A stretch of DNA of 5,969 bases. It comes from Campylobacterota bacterium (lineage in GTDB: Bacteria > Campylobacterota > Campylobacteria > Campylobacterales > SZUA-545). Position 1 is the first letter of the stretch. Each line of letters begins with the position of its first letter. Shown piece after piece: positions 3,922 through 5,969 of this stretch. The notes beneath the pieces are model-generated. The model saw nothing but the letters and a program-made list of their open reading frames with translations, had not been told where the DNA came from and made no database searches. A program made the position numbers and the translations under genes. The stretch covers positions 1 through 5,969 of the forward strand of contig JAUPLZ010000259.1 of the NCBI GenBank assembly GCA_030836705.1. Reading direction: 5' to 3'.

Positions 3922-5969
3922 ATTTAAATTTATAAATTTTTATATCACTGTTTTGCAAAACAGGCTGAACCGTCTTAAGCTCATCTCTTTTGTTTTCAGC
4001 TGTCTTTGTTAGCTCAGTAACTCGCGGCGCTATGTTTTTTATACTTGATATGGCGTGCTCTTTTACCTCTTTCACAGCCTCATCAAAACCAGTAACTACT
4101 TTTGCGCTAGATGTCAAATGTGCGCCTACGGCACTAACGGCCGCTAATTTTAAAGCGCCTTTATAATCTATTTCAGACTTTTTGCCTGCTGCTATCTCTA
4201 CGCCTTGTTTTGCTATATCTCCTGCAAATGTTCCGCTTGCTTCCGCTAATGCTATGTTTGCCGTATATAAAAGAACTTGCGCTTTTGTCGCTCCTTTCAC
4301 GGCGGCTGCGACATAAACCTCAGGCGGACTCATCTGCCCTTCTGCTATATCCGTTACCACTTGCTTTGCAACCTCTATAAGCATGCCAAAACCAGAAGCC
4401 AAAATATCATCGCCCAAAAACCATGCGCCAAGCGGGTCTATTCCTCGTATCGGATCGCCCTCGACATATGAGTATCTATTCATTGATTGCGAGTTTATCG
4501 TTGTGCCAAAAAGAACTTTGTCTTTTTGAATAAACCTCATCATTTCAGCGCTATACTCTCTTGTTCGCATATGATAAAACCCGTCGTTATCATCAATAAC
4601 GCCATGCTGACCGACATATGTAAACAAAGTGTTAAAATTGCCGTCTTTATTGGTGATTTTTCCATAAATATCATAACTATAACTTGCATGAATTTTTCCG
4701 CTTATGTCGCTTATCGCTACCGTACTTCCTCTTGTGTCATAGTGATAAACAAATGTGTTTTCATTGCTTGTTTGACTAACAAGCCCAAGCCCATAAACAA
4801 ATTTCGCTTTTATTTTGCCGTTTTTGTCTTGTATTTCTATTAGCTTTGCAATGGGTGACGAGGTATCATAAACATATCTCTCAAACCCGTTTTCGTCTTC
4901 TTTTGTCACTCTTAAATTTTCAGCGTCATAACCGTATTTTGTGCCGTTTTTATAAACCATTCTATTAAAATCATCGTATTTTATCTCGACAGTTCCGTTT
5001 GAGTTTTTTATAAAATTCCCATCCTCATCATAGATAAATTTCTGCTTGTTTGATTTTTTTAAAATATCCGCTTCACCATACTCCATAACAAGTTCAAGTC
5101 TATCATGTTTAAAAGACAGAGGCTCTTTTTTGCGCTCTTTTATCCTCTCGCCGGCACCGTTTAGCACAAACTCGTAACTGCTTAAAATCTCATCATTTTT
5201 TTTGTCTATTTTCTTAATAAGCCTTCCGTCTTTGTCATATGTATAACTTATAATATGACCGTTTGCAAGAGTAACGCTTGAAAGTTTACCGTCCAATTGG
5301 TAGCTATACTTTGTAATATTTTTATTAAAATCACTAACGCTTATCAATCTATTCATTGCGTCATACTCATAACCAACCTTTGTGCCATCGCTATAAGTAA
5401 TCTCTTTTAGATTTTGCATTTTGTCGTATTTATAAGAAACCGTATTCAAAAACTGGTCGGTTTGAGATATTAGATTATTTTGCTCGTCATATTTTTTAGT
5501 AACCATAGAGCTGTTTGAATCAAAAATACTCTTTATTTTATTTCCGTTTTTGTCCAATTCATAATAGATTCCATCATTTAAAGTTTTTTTGCCTATTAGC
5601 CTATTTGACTTATCGTAAACAAACTCAACAAACTTTTTGCTTGGATATTCTATTTTTGAAATTTGTTTTGTTTTTGTGTAAAAAAACTTCGTCTCTTTTA
5701 AATCAGCCTCTTTTATTGAAGAAAGCAAGTTGTTTTTATTATAAAAATAGTCCGTTTTTTTGCCATCGTTTATAATTGTTGCGATTTTATTCCCGTTTCT
5801 ATCGTAGCCTGTATGTATTTTATTGCCTTTTGCATCCACTACCGTAACCACTCTATTGTTTGCGTCATAAACAAACTCTTTTTTTCTACCAAGCGGATCC
5901 GTAATAGTTTTTGCAATGGCGTTTTTTGCGTAAACGGTCGATGAGGCATTTAAAAGCGGCGATTTTGTC
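3920..5969 (-). CDS. Rhs/YD-repeat protein (N-terminal part outside window)
   Basis: Rhs proteins form a hollow beta-cocoon of YD repeats that encloses a C-terminal effector and releases it by self-cleavage. The frame is open to the right edge, with Rhs-like residues (ITDPLGRKKEFVYDANNR) upstream of the GTG at 5851, so that GTG is not the true start. About 682 residues are visible. Numbered from that GTG, YD repeats such as GYEYDAMNRL and YTYDKDGRLIKKI fill residues 1 to about 365. The Rhs-associated core follows at about 372-475 (DTRGSTVA, YSYDIYGK, NRYSYVEGDP, ending in DPLG at 472-475). Arg431, Asp444 and Asp472 occupy the positions of the Arg-Asp-Asp set described for self-cleavage in related TcC/Rhs shells; the R-to-D spacing of 13 matches. 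The 168-residue tail is treated separately. The MORN gene follows 9 bases later. Whether the upstream half carries PAAR, a signal peptide or another export signal is not visible. Confidence 0.93.
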   Translation of the reverse strand, partial: TKSPLLNASSTVYAKNAIAKTITDPLGRKKEFVYDANNRVVTVVDAKGNKIHTGYDRNGNKIATIINDGKKTDYFYNKNNLLSSIKEADLKETKFFYTKTKQISKIEYPSKKFVEFVYDKSNRLIGKKTLNDGIYYELDKNGNKIKSIFDSNSSMVTKKYDEQNNLISQTDQFLNTVSYKYDKMQNLKEITYSDGTKVGYEYDAMNRLISVSDFNKNITKYSYQLDGKLSSVTLANGHIISYTYDKDGRLIKKIDKKNDEILSSYEFVLNGAGERIKERKKEPLSFKHDRLELVMEYGEADILKKSNKQKFIYDEDGNFIKNSNGTVEIKYDDFNRMVYKNGTKYGYDAENLRVTKEDENGFERYVYDTSSPIAKLIEIQDKNGKIKAKFVYGLGLVSQTSNENTFVYHYDTRGSTVAISDISGKIHASYSYDIYGKITNKDGNFNTLFTYVGQHGVIDDNDGFYHMRTREYSAEMMRFIQKDKVLFGTTINSQSMNRYSYVEGDPIRGIDPLGAWFLGDDILASGFGMLIEVAKQVVTDIAEGQMSPPEVYVAAAVKGATKAQVLLYTANIALAEASGTFAGDIAKQGVEIAAGKKSEIDYKGALKLAAVSAVGAHLTSSAKVVTGFDEAVKEVKEHAISSIKNIAPRVTELTKTAENKRDELKTVQPVLQNSDIKIYKFK
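3923..4426 (-). other. Rhs variable C-terminal tail (168 aa), unrecognised effector candidate
   Basis: This is the part after DPLG that Rhs self-cleavage would be expected to release. It starts AWFLGDDILASGFG, continues with Ala-rich helical segments (around IALAEASGTFAGDIAKQG and GALKLAAVSAVGAHL), and ends in a charged helical stretch and IYKFK. I see no nuclease, deaminase, ADP-ribosyltransferase or metalloprotease motif. The Ala/Gly-rich portion resembles the linker that often separates an Rhs core from its toxin, so a toxin domain may be very short, new, or lost. Confidence 0.55.

Noticed and set aside
4277..5775. + strand frames of 64-118 aa opposite the Rhs gene
   Set aside because: They are antisense to continuous YD-repeat coding, Cys/Phe-rich, and have no recognisable domain or start signal.
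5849..5851. GTG as the start of the Rhs gene
   Set aside because: The frame continues to the window edge with clear Rhs repeat sequence, so this is an internal Val codon.

Overview
The window looks like bacterial chromosome from an AT-rich Gram-negative. Lysine-rich, low-GC coding, TTG/GTG starts, a short Phe/Leu-rich signal peptide and the general style of the intergenic DNA suggest Campylobacterota (Campylobacter/Sulfurimonas relatives). That is an impression from composition, not a proven placement.

Left part, + strand (1-1590): the end of an ABC-exporter operon. An FtsX/MacB/DevC-type permease, cut by the window start, is followed with no gap by its ATPase (LolD/MacB/DevA type). The ATPase ribosome-binding site lies in the last codons of the permease. 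A periplasmic adaptor gene may lie upstream, but it is outside the window.

Middle, + strand (about 1645-2257): a small toxin-antitoxin-like pair with its own candidate promoter and a perfect inverted repeat overlapping the -10 box. The first gene is a DUF433 antitoxin-type protein. The second is a DUF5615 PIN-like protein whose last third lies in the -1 reading frame. The break sits at an A UUU UUA sequence, so the gene is a recent frameshift mutant, a sequencing error, or (less likely) a programmed frameshift.

Spacer (2258-2536): 279 bases between convergent genes with no credible ORF, packed with overlapping inverted repeats that probably include the terminators for both sides.

Right part, - strand (2537-5969): an Rhs/YD-repeat gene, open to the right edge, followed after 9 bases by an exported protein built from 18 full MORN repeats of exactly 23 residues plus a partial 19th. 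The MORN ribosome-binding site overlaps the Rhs stop codon, so the two are very likely co-translated. The Rhs core keeps the Arg-Asp-Asp set expected for self-cleavage, followed by a 168-residue tail that I cannot match to a known toxin. The downstream gene sits where an immunity gene normally lies, which makes an Rhs-MORN effector/immunity or co-secreted surface pair the most interesting hypothesis here.
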